A stretch of DNA of 64,000 nucleotides from Tritrichomonas musculus (Eukaryota; Parabasalia; Tritrichomonadida; Tritrichomonadidae): assembly GCA_039105265.1 (NCBI GenBank), contig JAPFFF010000004.1, positions 1,240,001-1,304,000 of the forward strand, given 5' to 3'. Each line of letters begins with the position of its first letter. Within the stretch, counting starts at the first letter, position 1. This document shows, in pieces, positions 51,701 through 62,090 of the stretch. The notes beneath the pieces are model-generated. The model made no database searches. It was not told the DNA's origin and saw only the letters and a program-made list of their open reading frames with translations. The position numbers and the translations under genes are program-made.

Positions 51701-52149
51701 TCTTTAAAAGTTGAAAGAATTGTTTTCTCAGATTCAGGTACTCCTTCTTTTGAGTAAAATAAATCAACATAAATCTCGTTCAATGTGCGCGAAAAGAAGG
51801 AGTTTAAGCTTGGAACATCATCCCAATAGATTACAGTGCCATTATGATTGTTTTTCGAGTCGTCAACAAAATTTGGAGGGCAAACCTGAAGATATTGAAC
51901 AAAAAACGATTCTGCAAGTTCATTAAGATCTTTAGTTAAGATTTCTTTAAGAAGGAATGTGGTCATTTGGTCTTTGTCATATTTTTGACCTAAGTTCGTA
52001 TTTGTAGTATCAGAATTTGAATTCTCGTTTAAATTGCTAAAATTTGTATTATTGGTATTGTCATGAGTATGTAGATCGGCATCGTTGTTAATGTGATGGC
52101 TGCTTTCTTCAATATTCTGGGGATTGTCGATTGAAGGATCGTAAATCAT
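48706..52149 (-). CDS. Cyclic nucleotide phosphodiesterase with two GAF domains
   Basis: An 1147-residue enzyme that should hydrolyse cAMP and/or cGMP. GAF 1 spans ~430-590 (LTNADRCSLFLVND, GIVGKTVIENRTLNIPDAY, VTEMVNRLDDKPFTSWDV) and GAF 2 ~600-785 (INAEYGSLYLLEDA, GIAGHCAQTQNELIINDCL, VAEMVNKKNGSFTDDDM). Both keep the N-(K/R)...F...D pattern of phosphodiesterase GAFs. The catalytic domain (~830-1110) has YHNWTHACDVL, ICHDANHNGYNN and KVADISNVSRPF, giving the metal-binding H, HD and D, and the nucleotide-binding Q in SQIGFYNFICLP. An S/N-rich insert splits GAF 2. The N-terminal ~100 residues are N/D-rich and the C terminus ends in an E/K/Q run. The closest animal classes are PDE2/5/6/10/11. 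Confidence 0.95.
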   Translation of the reverse strand: MIYDPSIDNPQNIEESSHHINNDADLHTHDNTNNTNFSNLNENSNSDTTNTNLGQKYDKDQMTTFLLKEILTKDLNELAESFFVQYLQVCPPNFVDDSKNNHNGTVIYWDDVPSLNSFFSRTLNEIYVDLFYSKEGVPESEKTILSTFKESNHDVQLLEDVEPVSEMDKKLFSDINKKFHNSQEITNKNILLIKINGGSDKHQGILQVIFDLDKRINSEIVELSKWFAQRLELIIQVSNRKAIPSLLTDILPIMRTEQFFNLSCMKIARSFNARECEIWKVENENQLKEQRTKSKSSSKLDEKDKEKNSEAKYLARYTDHKSIFDINKGGIVGFTINSGRNDLNCQSNIHHPAYDPIFDGEVEEPVLVHVIRSEGELFAIALRGNRRYPIFFEVDITHLYKLSKVLVLSFANSETFTEVDNEVQKNRLEKEGLTALLDVAEEISGQLDTNKLTEIIIEKGRLLTNADRCSLFLVNDSHDRLITTLQSGLSTRIDIPIDKGIVGKTVIENRTLNIPDAYKCEYFDPSTDKTTGYRTSQILSVPIRNNTGEVIGVTEMVNRLDDKPFTSWDVNLIQIFNIFCGISLENAKLFQKSVYMASQLRSFMNMSFSLSKSESVHRILSDIMQNARRSINAEYGSLYLLEDASNSLSTFIVDGGFVPSAMSLCKGIAGHCAQTQNELIINDCLNDERFAGFIKNNGNKNDDENASPNSSSSQQSSNTPTINKLSVIAAPLLRSDGTLLGVAEMVNKKNGSFTDDDMKLMKSFSTFAAIALENSRLKDIEKYGNVETEMMKYVSESERSLTNTIPEKLRFQSEELKAKILTINVFSCDLLGIDHIRTVFYIFNRFKICDEFDINNEMLFKFVFELWKTYNDVPYHNWTHACDVLQYTAYELHIGELENVFTRLEIFALLVSAICHDANHNGYNNIYNVKSETPLGILFKGQSVMETHHVTITINILDKDELNLFHSLSKENVRKMWNIVIKLILSTDMSLHFNLVKNTSNLLDNNEFSFENEDHRQIGLDLLLKVADISNVSRPFEIADKWCTILQEEFFRQGDMEKENGIGLSSPMNDRENNDKPKSQIGFYNFICLPLYQVTARVFPKLQVNVEHVKENLEVWMKMVKQEEEQKQKEEEKPKEEENSQNEQEQK

Positions 52150-53863
52150 AAATATTTATTAAATATTATATATTCAATATTCAAAGTTCACAATAAATAA
52201 TTTAAATGAATGAAAAAAAAGTTTTTGTAGTATGAAAAAGTTCACTCTTTTTCTGATAAAATATCACTTTTTGTGTTTTTCAATTAATTCTCATTATTTT
52301 TTGTGAGGTTTCGGCGGTTATTCTCGATTTTTGAAAAGGTTTATTTCTAAAATAAAAATACAAATTTCTGGAGAAAGTCCAAATTCAATTGTAAATAAAC
52401 GAATTTGGCTTTGAAAAAAAAAAAAAAATATTTTATCCATATTTTTATATGAATAGAAATTTTATTTTTGAGATATCAAATAAATGGTAGTAATATAAAT
52501 ATAAAATTCAAATTCGTAATATCTAAAAAATTTTTTAAAGAAAATAGCAAAAAACTTATATTTTTTATTTTTTTATTCAATTGAAAAAAAAATTTAACTC
52601 CTTTTTTTTATTATTAACAATAAAAAAAAAAAGTAATTATACTATTTATTCATATACACATAAATATAAAGCATTAATATAATTAATTTATATTTTATTT
52701 TGCCTACAAAATTAAAAGATATTTAACCTTTTTAGTTATTAATAAATTATTGAAATAAATTCTGAATAAAGTTTTTTTAGAAAAACTAAATAATTATGAT
52801 GATTTTCATAAAAATGATTTACAAAAATCATAGCGAAAAGGTTATTTCAATTAAAAAATTTTTTCATATTTCAATCGTTTTTATCAATAAATGATTATTT
52901 TTTGAATTGATTTTAACAATTTTTGATAGTAGCGTTTTATTTAAAAAGTTCGATTCGGCTAATTTCATTTAATTCATCTAAATCATTATATCATGAAATG
53001 AAGTTTTGTTATCATAAATGAAAAGGGCAAGTTATTCTTTGACTTTTGAGAAATCTTTTTGATAGGGTTTTTCGTAAAAAGCGTAAGTCAAATTGATATT
53101 TTAGTTTGGTATTAATAATTGTTTTCGTATGACAAAACACTAAAAAAATGCAATAAATTAATTTATTAATTGATTTTAACTGGAAAGAAATACAGAAAAT
53201 TTCAAAATGACATGATTTTTATGTAAATAATGAAGCTTACACAATTTTGATTGTAAGATGATAATATTGAATAATTTTCAAAAAAAAATTGAGTCTTATT
53301 CAAATTATAAATTTATCATAAGAATGAAAAGACTAAAACTATCAAAAATTAATATATTTAAAGAAATATTTTTAATATAATGTTATTAATTTTTATAATA
53401 TTATATTTTTTTAGGAAATGTACATGGTTTTTTAAATTCATTTTTAAAATATTTGAAGAAATATTTTGAAAGATCAATTTTTTGAAATAATAGAAATTTC
53501 AATGTTTTATTTTTTCTAAAAAAGTTAGAAATACATTTTTATTTTGAACATTTTTTTTATTTTGCTGATTTTTATGACCAATCTTTAAGAGAAAAAGCAA
53601 TCGTTTTTTTACTACCAATCAAAAAAAAGCAGCTTTTTCAAAACTAACATAAATAAAATTCAAGGATTTCAATTTTCATAATGAGTTTAAACAAAATAAA
53701 TTGATAAAAAGTTCTTTAACCATAGATGGTTGTGATATAAAAAATATTCTAGGAGTTAATTTTAATGTATTTTTTAATTAAAATGGAGTAAAAATGATTG
53801 ATTTTATGATTTTCTTTATCCGAAAAAGATTTAAAAAATTAAAAATGGTCAAACTTATTTGGC
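52150..53863. other. Long AT-rich intergenic region
   Basis: About 1.7 kb with A/T runs and no gene, RNA or repeat that can be supported. Confidence 0.6.
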
Positions 53864-53871
53864 CTTTTTGT

Positions 53872-54552
53872 ATAGGGGGATCAACCGCCAAAAAATTGTC
53901 AAATTTTTAAAGAGAGAGGAAAAATTTGAGTTTGGCTTTAAATAAATATGGGGATTTAAAGCGTAATAAAAATACATTTTATAAAAAATATTTTTATCTG
54001 ATTTCAACTGTACATTCATAAATGGCGGACGAATGTATTTATCATGACATGTCATATGAAAACTATATATATATTTTAATAAATAATGTGTTTTATTTTA
54101 ATCCATATATTAAAAAATAAAGATTAATATAACCTTATTTTTTAAAAATTGTTTTTATTTAATTTCATCAATTCATTCATAAATGGCGGACAATGAAAGT
54201 TATCATGACATGTTATGCGAAAAAAAAAATAAAACTTTAACTGTTATTCAAATAACAAGTCTTTTGTCTTTTTTATTAGCTTAATACATTGTACATGATA
54301 TATTTTCATGTTCTACGAATAATTTTTCCCAAAATATCCAATATATTGAAGATTTTAACTTTTGACGATTAAAAAAGGTCAAATTTATATCTTCAAATTA
54401 AAAGTGTCCGCCATTTGTGAATGTGCAGATGAATTTCAAAATAAAATATTTCAAATCAAAGCTTATGAAATGAAGAACAAAACTATCTATTTATTTTTTA
54501 AAAAATTAAAATATTATTTTTCTGACATTTTTTTTGCAGTTGATCCCCCTAT
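53872..54552. mobile_element. 681-bp MITE with long, diverged inverted repeats and an 8-bp duplication
   Basis: Both ends read ATAGGGGGATCAAC inward. The arms match imperfectly for ~150 bases, with a well-kept inner block CTG(T/C)ACATTCA(T/C)AAATGG then CGGAC. The flanks are CTTTTTGT at 53864-53871 and 54553-54560 (9 bases if the next A is counted), a target-site duplication. A third copy of the inner block, CATTCATAAATGGCGGACA, lies in direct orientation near 54175. No gene is inside. The arms are more diverged than those of the MITE at 23570, so this copy is probably older. Confidence 0.88.
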
Positions 54553-54560
54553 CTTTTTGT

Positions 54561-55302
54561 ATGGATTTAATGAAATCAAGAAGTTAATGTTATTTATTGC
54601 AATATCCAGCAGGTATATAATATTCATCAAAATATTACAATTCATTTGTTATAAATATATAAAAATAAAGCCAAAACTTTTTCTCCAATCGTTTTTTTTT
54701 TTTTTTTTTTTTGACATGATTATTTTTATCGATATATAAACCATTGAAAAGGTTACAACGAAACTTTGCATTCAATTTTCAATAAAGGTAAAATGAAGAT
54801 GATTCCTATCCATTTTATTTATTATCTTGAATTATGAAGTAAAAGGTTTGTTTTTTGTGTTTTAAATTATATGGCTTGGATTGGTGAAATCAAGTTTATT
54901 GAAATTAATAAAAACTTAGATTCGATATAATGTTTTTTAAGAACTCGCTTGAATGTTGAATGAAATAATTAGTGATCATTGATATTGCCCAAAAATAAGT
55001 AAATTAATAATGTGTAAGCTTCTTAATATGGATTGGTATAAATCTCTCTTTTTAATCAACAAATATTTAAATTAAGTTAATAATGCAGGTAAATCAAATT
55101 TTTATGCTTAAGCCAATAATTGGATCAAATTTAATTAATGAGAGAAATTTAAAATACTTCATGTAAATAGTTACTTGTCTATGAATAATGGTATGAAAAG
55201 TTGGTATTAATACAACTATAAATGTGGCTATAGCTTATGAAATATGGAAAGTACCATCATTTAATAAATCCAATTACAGAAAACTGAAAAGATTGAATAA
55301 AT
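54561..55302. other. Intergenic, AT-rich
   Basis: No gene; contains a T run at ~54691-54711. Confidence 0.6.
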
Positions 55303-57972
55303 TCAGCTTGGTTTCGTTGATGAAATATTTCTTGGAGCCTTTTTTAATGATGTTTTTTGGACATCTGGAGGTCTAACATAGATTGAATTAAATAAATTTT
55401 CATCATGTCTATTGTTATAATTTTTATTTACTGATTTCATTGATACGCTTTCGCTTCGTTGTTTGATTGTTGATGATCCAGGTTTGGCTAAATAAAAAGT
55501 AGTCAATCTTTCTTTATTATTATCATACATTTTGTCTTTTACTTGTATTTTTTTTGGTTCTATTGGCTGATAGTGGTCGTTGATGGGCAAAGAATTATCG
55601 TTGTTATTATTTAAAGCAAAATTACGATCATTATTATTTTCTTTTTCTAAATCGCCGAAATCAGCACCTTTTGCGTGGATAATTGGTGCTGTTGATAGTG
55701 ATTTTTGAATAGGTGTTGCATAAAGACTTGGTGCTCTTTTTTCAAGTATTTTAATTTCAGAAAAATTAGGAAAAGCATCAACAACCTCAGTAGTTTTTTT
55801 GGATTGAAGAAGATTAGCTAATTTTTGTGCAATTGGAAACAATTTATGGTTTTCACTTTTTTGAAAATAGAGACCGTTAATTTTAAGTAAATCATCAAGA
55901 GATATGGGTATTTCAACTCGCTGAATTAAGTTATCAGTACAACAATAAAGTCTTGGAGCTGGGAAAACAATAGAGCTATTGCAAATGATATGTGTTTCTG
56001 GTGGTATTTCATTTCTCAGAAAAAGTTCGAGTGAAAGTGAAGCCTTATTTGGTCGATATGCACGAGTTTCAAGAACAAAAACTTCTTCTTTTGGTGATAC
56101 AAAATGAAAACCGGTTATCAAATCTGGTGATTTCCGAACGCAATTTTTAAAGCATGGATTCAGAATATGAGAAAAGCCGTGAATGGTGGAATTATGAAAG
56201 GTTTGAATAAAATTAACTAATTTAAGTGAAACTGGTGAAAACCTTGGGCATGACAAAATCCACCTTAAAAGCTTAATTGTTGGTTTTTCAATTGATAAAA
56301 TTTTTGAATCTTCAGGAAACATTTTGGATAAATCATCTGTAAAAAGATTCTTGTTGTGAGTAACAAAAATATTGATTTCTGTTTGCTTGTCATTTTTTGT
56401 CTGTGTTGAAGGTGCATATTTGTAATTATCAAAGATTATTTCTTTAGAATTTTTAGTTGATTTTGGAGGTCTTTTATGGACTGTAGATGGACGTTTAATT
56501 TCTTGGCATTCAATTGGTGGAGGAAATCGTGCAGCTGGATCATAAATATCAAATGATATTGTAACATTTTTATAACTATCATCATTTGTTGATGAAATCA
56601 TTTTCATTGTAGCATGCCTTTCAGGAAATAAATAAAATTGGCAATATCCATACTCTGGCTTTTCATCCAAATTTTGTCGTTTGGAAGGCAAAACTTCGGT
56701 TGATAAAACTGATTTCGTAAGTGAATTAAGACTTTGTAATGTTTTAGAAACAGGTGAGCACATTATATTTGGTTGGATGTCGGCCCTTATCCTACTTTTT
56801 CGTCCAGAATCTGGTTCTTTGAATTTAGAGGATTTTCGAGATATTAAATTGTCTTCAGGAGTAACTTTTATAGTTTGATCAAATTCTATTAGTGATTTCT
56901 TTAATGGAGATGTAAACTGAATTAATGGTCTAGCAATTTCCATTCCTTCTACTTTTTTCATCATCTGAATGAAGGATTCATCTTTCTGACTAGATTTGGA
57001 ATGATGATGATGATGATGATGGTGACTTTTTGTCGTTTTTTCTTCTTTTTGATTTTCATTATGTGATAAATTTTCTTCTGAAATTGATTTGATGAGATTT
57101 TGTTGGCTTTCATTAGAAAGTTCCTCATCATATTCTTCCTCCTCCTCCATATTAGAATTTGGATTGATATACAGACCTGAACCTATGAATGTAGATTCAG
57201 GAATTGTTTCAACGTTATCAAACATTCGAAATATAATACTTTCATCTTTTCTAGGTGATATAAAAATCGTTGCATCTATTGATATTTTTTTCTGAGATTT
57301 ATCATACCTTGGAACCAAAAAATAAGAGTTTGAACCAACTTGGCATTCAAAATAGATTGGATCTAAACTCAATTCATTAAGGCAATTGGAACGAATTTGA
57401 TTATCGAAAAAATTTTCTATTTTGGTTATGTGCAAAATAGTTGGTGCAAACTTTTTTATGTGAGGGATTGAAAGAAGTTCATCATCGATTTGAATAGAAA
57501 AAGTTACATAATTAAAAACTCCCATATCTACAGTGATTGATGTTTCTTTTCGATCTGGAATGAACAATACTCCAGCATCTAAAAAAATAGATTCACGTGT
57601 AAATTTTTCTTGAAATTCTTTTTTCGTCATTTTATTTTTATTATTTTTTGTATTATTATTTTTTTTGGAAGTCATCTTCTTTTTTATTTTATCTTGAACA
57701 ATTTTTAAATTTGCATCTGAATAGCGAACAATGTGAAGAAAAGATTTTCTTAAAACGCAATCAATAAAAAAATCGTCAACACATGCATCAATCGTTTTTT
57801 CAAAAAATCCATTTCGTTTGTCAATTGGAATTCTAAAGATTTGTGAATTTATTGGAAAAGATTTAGGGAGAAAAAGTGTTAAATATCCATATGGTTCAAT
57901 TTCTTTTGGAATTTCCCATTCCAACTTATATGTAAAATAAACAAAGTGTTCAAATGAATTGCTAACATTCAT
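55303..57972 (-). CDS. Large orphan protein, 889 residues
   Basis: A single intact frame. The N-terminal ~300 residues look beta-rich (HFVYFTYKLEWEIP, YLTLFLPKSFPINSQIFRIP, FNYVTFSIQIDDELLSIPHI, FECQVGSNSYFLVPRYD) and could be C2-like sandwiches. An acidic segment (NMEEEEEYDEELSNE) and a histidine run (KSHHHHHHHHSKSS) follow at ~275-330. Residues ~560-740 form another folded region (LKLVNFIQTFHNSTIHGFSH, EVFVLETRAYRPNKASLSLE, LFLRNEIPPETHIICNSS). The C terminus is basic and N/S-rich. It is faintly like CFAP92/DUF4550 flagellar proteins in the second folded region, but this is not firm. No signal peptide or membrane span. The start is the first ATG after a stop. Confidence 0.65.
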   Translation of the reverse strand: MNVSNSFEHFVYFTYKLEWEIPKEIEPYGYLTLFLPKSFPINSQIFRIPIDKRNGFFEKTIDACVDDFFIDCVLRKSFLHIVRYSDANLKIVQDKIKKKMTSKKNNNTKNNKNKMTKKEFQEKFTRESIFLDAGVLFIPDRKETSITVDMGVFNYVTFSIQIDDELLSIPHIKKFAPTILHITKIENFFDNQIRSNCLNELSLDPIYFECQVGSNSYFLVPRYDKSQKKISIDATIFISPRKDESIIFRMFDNVETIPESTFIGSGLYINPNSNMEEEEEYDEELSNESQQNLIKSISEENLSHNENQKEEKTTKSHHHHHHHHSKSSQKDESFIQMMKKVEGMEIARPLIQFTSPLKKSLIEFDQTIKVTPEDNLISRKSSKFKEPDSGRKSRIRADIQPNIMCSPVSKTLQSLNSLTKSVLSTEVLPSKRQNLDEKPEYGYCQFYLFPERHATMKMISSTNDDSYKNVTISFDIYDPAARFPPPIECQEIKRPSTVHKRPPKSTKNSKEIIFDNYKYAPSTQTKNDKQTEINIFVTHNKNLFTDDLSKMFPEDSKILSIEKPTIKLLRWILSCPRFSPVSLKLVNFIQTFHNSTIHGFSHILNPCFKNCVRKSPDLITGFHFVSPKEEVFVLETRAYRPNKASLSLELFLRNEIPPETHIICNSSIVFPAPRLYCCTDNLIQRVEIPISLDDLLKINGLYFQKSENHKLFPIAQKLANLLQSKKTTEVVDAFPNFSEIKILEKRAPSLYATPIQKSLSTAPIIHAKGADFGDLEKENNNDRNFALNNNNDNSLPINDHYQPIEPKKIQVKDKMYDNNKERLTTFYLAKPGSSTIKQRSESVSMKSVNKNYNNRHDENLFNSIYVRPPDVQKTSLKKAPRNISSTKPS

Positions 57973-58639
57973 TACCCCGTTCTTTAAATATGAATAGAGC
58001 GTATTTACTAATCTTTATAAATACGTTAGTTCATTCAAAAATTCTCTTTTTCATATGATACAGAATTATCAAAAAGTTGATATAAAAATATTTTTTTCAA
58101 AAAGTGATAATAACTCAAGTAAAATGATGTTTTGTCTGTGTATGAATATCAATCTCAGATTTCAGTTTGATTAGATTAAAATCAATAGCGTCATTTTATA
58201 ATATATGAACCCAAATGACATGCAATAATATTCATTTCATGAAACTTCCTAAAAGAAAAGGTAATACCAAATGAAATTTTGTTAAAATGAATGATGGGAA
58301 CACTTACATTCTCATACGTAACTGTTGAAATCATTGATATTGATGCACCAACACCAGTCAAGACTTAATTTTCTTTTAAGTTCATTTTCAAGGGCAAAAC
58401 AACATAATTCTTATCCTGATTTGTGAGCATCATTGCTTTAATGAAGAAAAAGAAAAGAAAAAAATTTGTATATGCCTATATTTCTTGTCAAGACTATTCG
58501 ACCAACAATGAACTTAATCAAATTGTAAACATGATCAAGTTTTCATCCATAAATTTATACTTTAACAATAAATAAAACTTATGATATTAAATAATATATC
58601 ATTTGAGCCAATTTTTGCGAAAACACTTAAATGAATTAA
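57973..58639. other. Intergenic between the orphan gene and the Polinton remnant
   Basis: No intact gene. Two short overlapping coding-like stretches near 58288-58365 might be outer debris of the Polinton remnant, but this cannot be settled by eye. Confidence 0.5.
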
Positions 58640-58699
58640 TTTACTATTGAACGGGGATAGCACAGTATCAATTAATGAATTATTTATTTCAACATTTTT

Positions 58700-58930
58700 T
58701 TAAAAATTTTTTGAACTGGTCATTCTATGTGTTACCGTCTTACTATCTTTTGTTGTTGTTTCTTCTGCATGCCCACCATTTGTATCCTCAATAGGTGTAA
58801 GATGGTCTGGATGTTTAATATTTTCTTTGGCTATCCTATTAACACTAGCCCACATCAATATTGGTTCTCTAATAGGTTTAATTTCATTTGTAATTTCACC
58901 AACATTAAATTTTGGTAAATTCATGAGCAT
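58700..58930 (-). pseudogene. Fragment of a Polinton protein
   Basis: A 76-codon frame (NLPKFNVGEITNEIKPIREP and following) directly beyond the capsid-like piece and in the same direction. It looks coding but is too short to assign. Confidence 0.3.
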
Positions 58931-59007
58931 TATTGACTAGCATTCTTTCAAAACCAAATGGACAATATGCCATACCAGCTGATGAGAAGTATAGATGTAA
59001 TTCGATT

Positions 59008-59623
59008 TTACCTGCGAATGTTGGCAAGTACTTGATTTAAATCAATCTTTAATCTAAATGTTTCAGTAAAGAAAGAAACATTTTGGTTAAGATTTGCAAC
59101 AAAACCACATCTCCTTCCATGAGTATCATTCCAAATATCCTTATGTCTTGTTATACTATATATATCAGCTCTTTTAGTGACTTCATTTGCAAAACATGGT
59201 GTGATAAAGGATTCTTCACAATTAAAGTTCTGTGTATAAAGTGTCATCCCGTTAGCAACAATTTCATACTTCTCGACAGCATCTCGAGCATCTTTAAAAC
59301 CAAACCATACCTTTCCAAAACTATAACCTTTAGCATTTTCTAAATCACTTAATATAGGTGTATATATTTTTACTGTTACTTTCATATCTGCTCGAATAAA
59401 GCCAATATATATCTGCAGTATTATGAGTATTGGGTGATATAATACATGCTGTATATGAACCACTCTTAATCGGCCGAGAATGTGAATATGTTGTTTGAGG
59501 ATTTAATGCATATGACTTATTAGTATCACTAAGAGCTATGCAGTTATCGACAACATCAAAATAAGATGCAATCTGGGTACAATCCTCAGCAGAGGTCCTC
59601 ATATATTGTTTTATGTTGAGCAT
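59008..59623 (-). pseudogene. Broken Polinton major-capsid-like gene
   Basis: Coding-like sequence on the reverse strand with beta-rich, jelly-roll-type content (KVTVKIYTPILSDLENAKGY, GKVWFGFKDARDAVEKYEIV, FTETFRLKIDLNQVL). These stretches fit the major capsid proteins of trichomonad Polintons by pattern. The gene is clearly not whole. The identification rests on local similarity of style and on the neighbouring Polinton terminus. Confidence 0.45.
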
Positions 59624-59679
59624 TTTAGATGAAAAAAATTCACATCATATCTTCAAATATGCGAATTCTCCTACCCATA

Positions 59680-59706
59680 GGTATATATATATATATATAT
59701 ATATAT
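59680..59706. repeat. TA microsatellite
   Basis: About 13 TA units inside the Polinton remnant. Confidence 0.9.
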
Positions 59707-60145
59707 TGAGGTCCATCAGGATCATGTTGTTGTCTTGGTTTACTCATTCTTTTATCAACAATCTCCTTTATCATACATCTCTGTTCTTTCTTCTCTCGAC
59801 TTATCTTCTTTTCTTCACCTAGTGACTTTAGCTGTTTTCGTTTTTACTCATTCACAGTTGGGTCATAAATATGACTTTGTTGAGTTTTTCGAGGTGCTTT
59901 CGAATTTATTGACTTTTAAGCTTTTCATCAAGTTCTTCACTTTCTGATTTTTCTTGATAATATCGACTTATTGAAGTTGTTCGCTGTTTTACATAATACT
60001 TATCTTTGGTTTTTGTAGGTAAAATTTCCCAATCATCCCATTCAACCATCTATGAATAACTGCAAGTCTCTTATAACCTGTTAGCTGCTTTGACATTTAA
60101 AAATAAACAAAAAAATTCAAGAAAGTGAGTTTGATTGAGTTTTCA

Positions 60146-60472
60146 TTATATGTAGGTTCTTGCATTGTTTGTACTTCCTCCTCCAGTATCTGCTAATGGT
60201 CTTTCAGGTTTCGGTGTATTTGCAGATTTTTCTAGAGGTTCTTCTATTGCTTCGCATTTTGCAGATTTATTAATTGATGTTAATGCAATATTCACATTTT
60301 CTTCAGGTACATACTTTAATACCTTATCAGATATATTTACTATTTTACCTCTTGCATTTTCACCAAGACTTTTTGCAACTTTACCAATAAGACCAGAATG
60401 CTTGGTTAATCCACTTCTTGTAGCATCTAATAGTCTGCTTGCAAGACCACCTGTAAAATTATTTTGATCCAT
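60146..60472 (-). pseudogene. Small Polinton accessory (minor-capsid-like) gene or fragment
   Basis: A 108-residue frame, MDQNNFTGGLASRLLDATRS and onward, with a helical, basic first half and a Pro/Gly-rich tail. The G-G-L-A-S-R style near the start is similar to small adenovirus- and Polinton-type minor capsid proteins, but this is weak. It may be complete on its own even though the element around it is decayed. Confidence 0.35.
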
Positions 60473-61225
60473 TCACTATGTATTCAGATAAATGCAAATT
60501 TATTAATAACATGATTGAGTGATATTTTCTCATTTTTTTAATCTATAAATCGAATATCCATTTGATCCATTCTAGAGAAAAAATAATAGTTTATTTGTTA
60601 CAACTACTTTTATTATTAATTTGGTTGAAAATGATTTCAATGGTGTCAGAAGTTTTTTTGATTATACAACTTTTGAAATTTTGATTTTAAATGAAATTTT
60701 AATGAATATATAAAAAAAATATTTTTTTCATATGTTTATATACAATTTTTTTCTTTTTAACTAGATTAGAATCAATATTTATAATGTGAATAATGCAATG
60801 GCATGTTTAAAATTTATATTCATCAGTAATTTTTTTGATTGTATTAGTTTTTTTCCAAAAAATGGCTTTTCGTATCGAGACAAATATAGTGCAATTTTTC
60901 TCCAATCATTAAGTTTATTTACTAAATAAAACATTTTGAGCAAAAGAGAAAATGTATATGCATATTATATTCATATATTTATTTAATGAATTTATTTTTA
61001 TCCAATAGCAAAATATAAAAATTCCCAATTTCACATTTTTTGATGTAAAAAAAAATAATTTCATTATTTTTCAATAGTTTATAACTTTTTATCAAGTCAG
61101 CATTTAATCACTAAAATTTAATATATCATGCATTAGATAATATAATACATATTTATAAAACATACTTGAAATAAAAATAAATTAACTTAGAGTTATACCT
61201 AAATTCAAAAACTTTTTTACCACAC
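60473..61225. other. AT-rich stretch in the Polinton remnant
   Basis: About 750 bases with no gene that can be supported. Confidence 0.5.
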
Positions 61226-61396
61226 TTAATTAGGTGAAATATTCATTACAAACTTCTCATGAGGTTCTTTATGTTGTAAGCATTCATCAATTGTCTGTTT
61301 AGTATTTAATGAGTTATTGGTTTGTTGCAACAAGCTAGTAAAATCTTCCTCACTATATCCAGTATGACATATGATTTTTTTAACAGGAGTTCGAAC

Positions 61397-61448
61397 TCGA
61401 GTTGACGTGAGCGGCATCGCTAATGGAAACCGACTCCTATATACTACT
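61397..61448. other. Polinton terminal motif, copy 2
   Basis: TCGA-GTTGAC, a small hairpin (AGCGGCATCGCT), then GGAAACCGACTCCTATATAC and TACT. Matches 9987-10038 except for the hairpin sequence. Confidence 0.6.
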
Positions 61449-61467
61449 TCAAAAGGCTGTAACGTGC

Positions 61468-61610
61468 TTTCACCAAATCCAGAGCACTTCACTAAATCCA
61501 GAGCAAAAGGTCAATTTTATTGAAAGATTATATTTCACCTTTATATTTTGGCCTTTTTATATTTTATTCACTACTTGTTTATAATTTGCTCTGGATTAAA
61601 TTGAGTAAAG
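61468..61610. repeat. Short inverted repeat AAATCCAGAGCA
   Basis: Two direct copies (CACCAAATCCAGAGCA and CACTAAATCCAGAGCA) face one inverted copy, TTTGCTCTGGATTAAATTGA, about 100 bases away, next to the Polinton end. It could be a tiny hairpin element or part of the Polinton end. No target-site duplication was found. Confidence 0.6.
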
Positions 61611-62090
61611 TTTTTTTTTTCTAATTCAACGTCTAGCAAGTAGATTTAAAATATTTTGATATCAAATTGTTGATTATACTTAAAAGAATGTATAAATGAT
61701 ACTTAAAAACAATTTTTTGAATCTTTTCGAAAAATTGAATATAATCAGTAACTTCATAAAAAATATGTTTTTTTCCTTCATGTATTAGAGATTAATAAAG
61801 AATATTTAATTATATAATAAGCTTACTATTGATATTCTATGATTATTATTGTGAAAATTGCATTTTATAAGTTATAAAAATTCATTCAAATTTAAGAAAA
61901 GTTCATAACTTTTTGATAATTTTAAAACATTGAAAAACTTTTTGAAATGGTTAAGCATGTTAAATAAATAAATAACAATATCTTCAAAATGACTATTAAA
62001 AATTCAAATATTTTACATATTATATTTTAAATATATAAATATTAAAATATTATATAAGAGAATTAGAGAGAGACGACCTTTATATTTCTA
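61611..62090. other. AT-rich spacer
   Basis: No gene seen between the Polinton debris and the pogo-like relic. Confidence 0.6.

Larger units (their letters stand above)
58640..61470 (-). mobile_element. Decayed Polinton/Maverick piece
   Basis: A capsid-type gene and small accessory genes read leftward, and a terminal motif (61397-61448) matches the one beside the Polinton at the left of the window. The piece lacks polymerase, ATPase and integrase, and the recognisable genes are broken by several changes. It is therefore an old, partial copy, clearly older than the element at 1-10 kb. The left border is not marked by any repeat. Confidence 0.65.

Noticed and set aside
54362-54739. 125-codon frame in the MITE at 53872-54552 and beyond
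   Set aside because: It crosses the element's inverted repeat, target duplication and a T run; composition is random.
61226-61492. 88-codon reverse frame as an intact gene
   Set aside because: It runs across the Polinton terminal motif and the AAATCCAGAGCA repeats, so at least part of it is non-coding.
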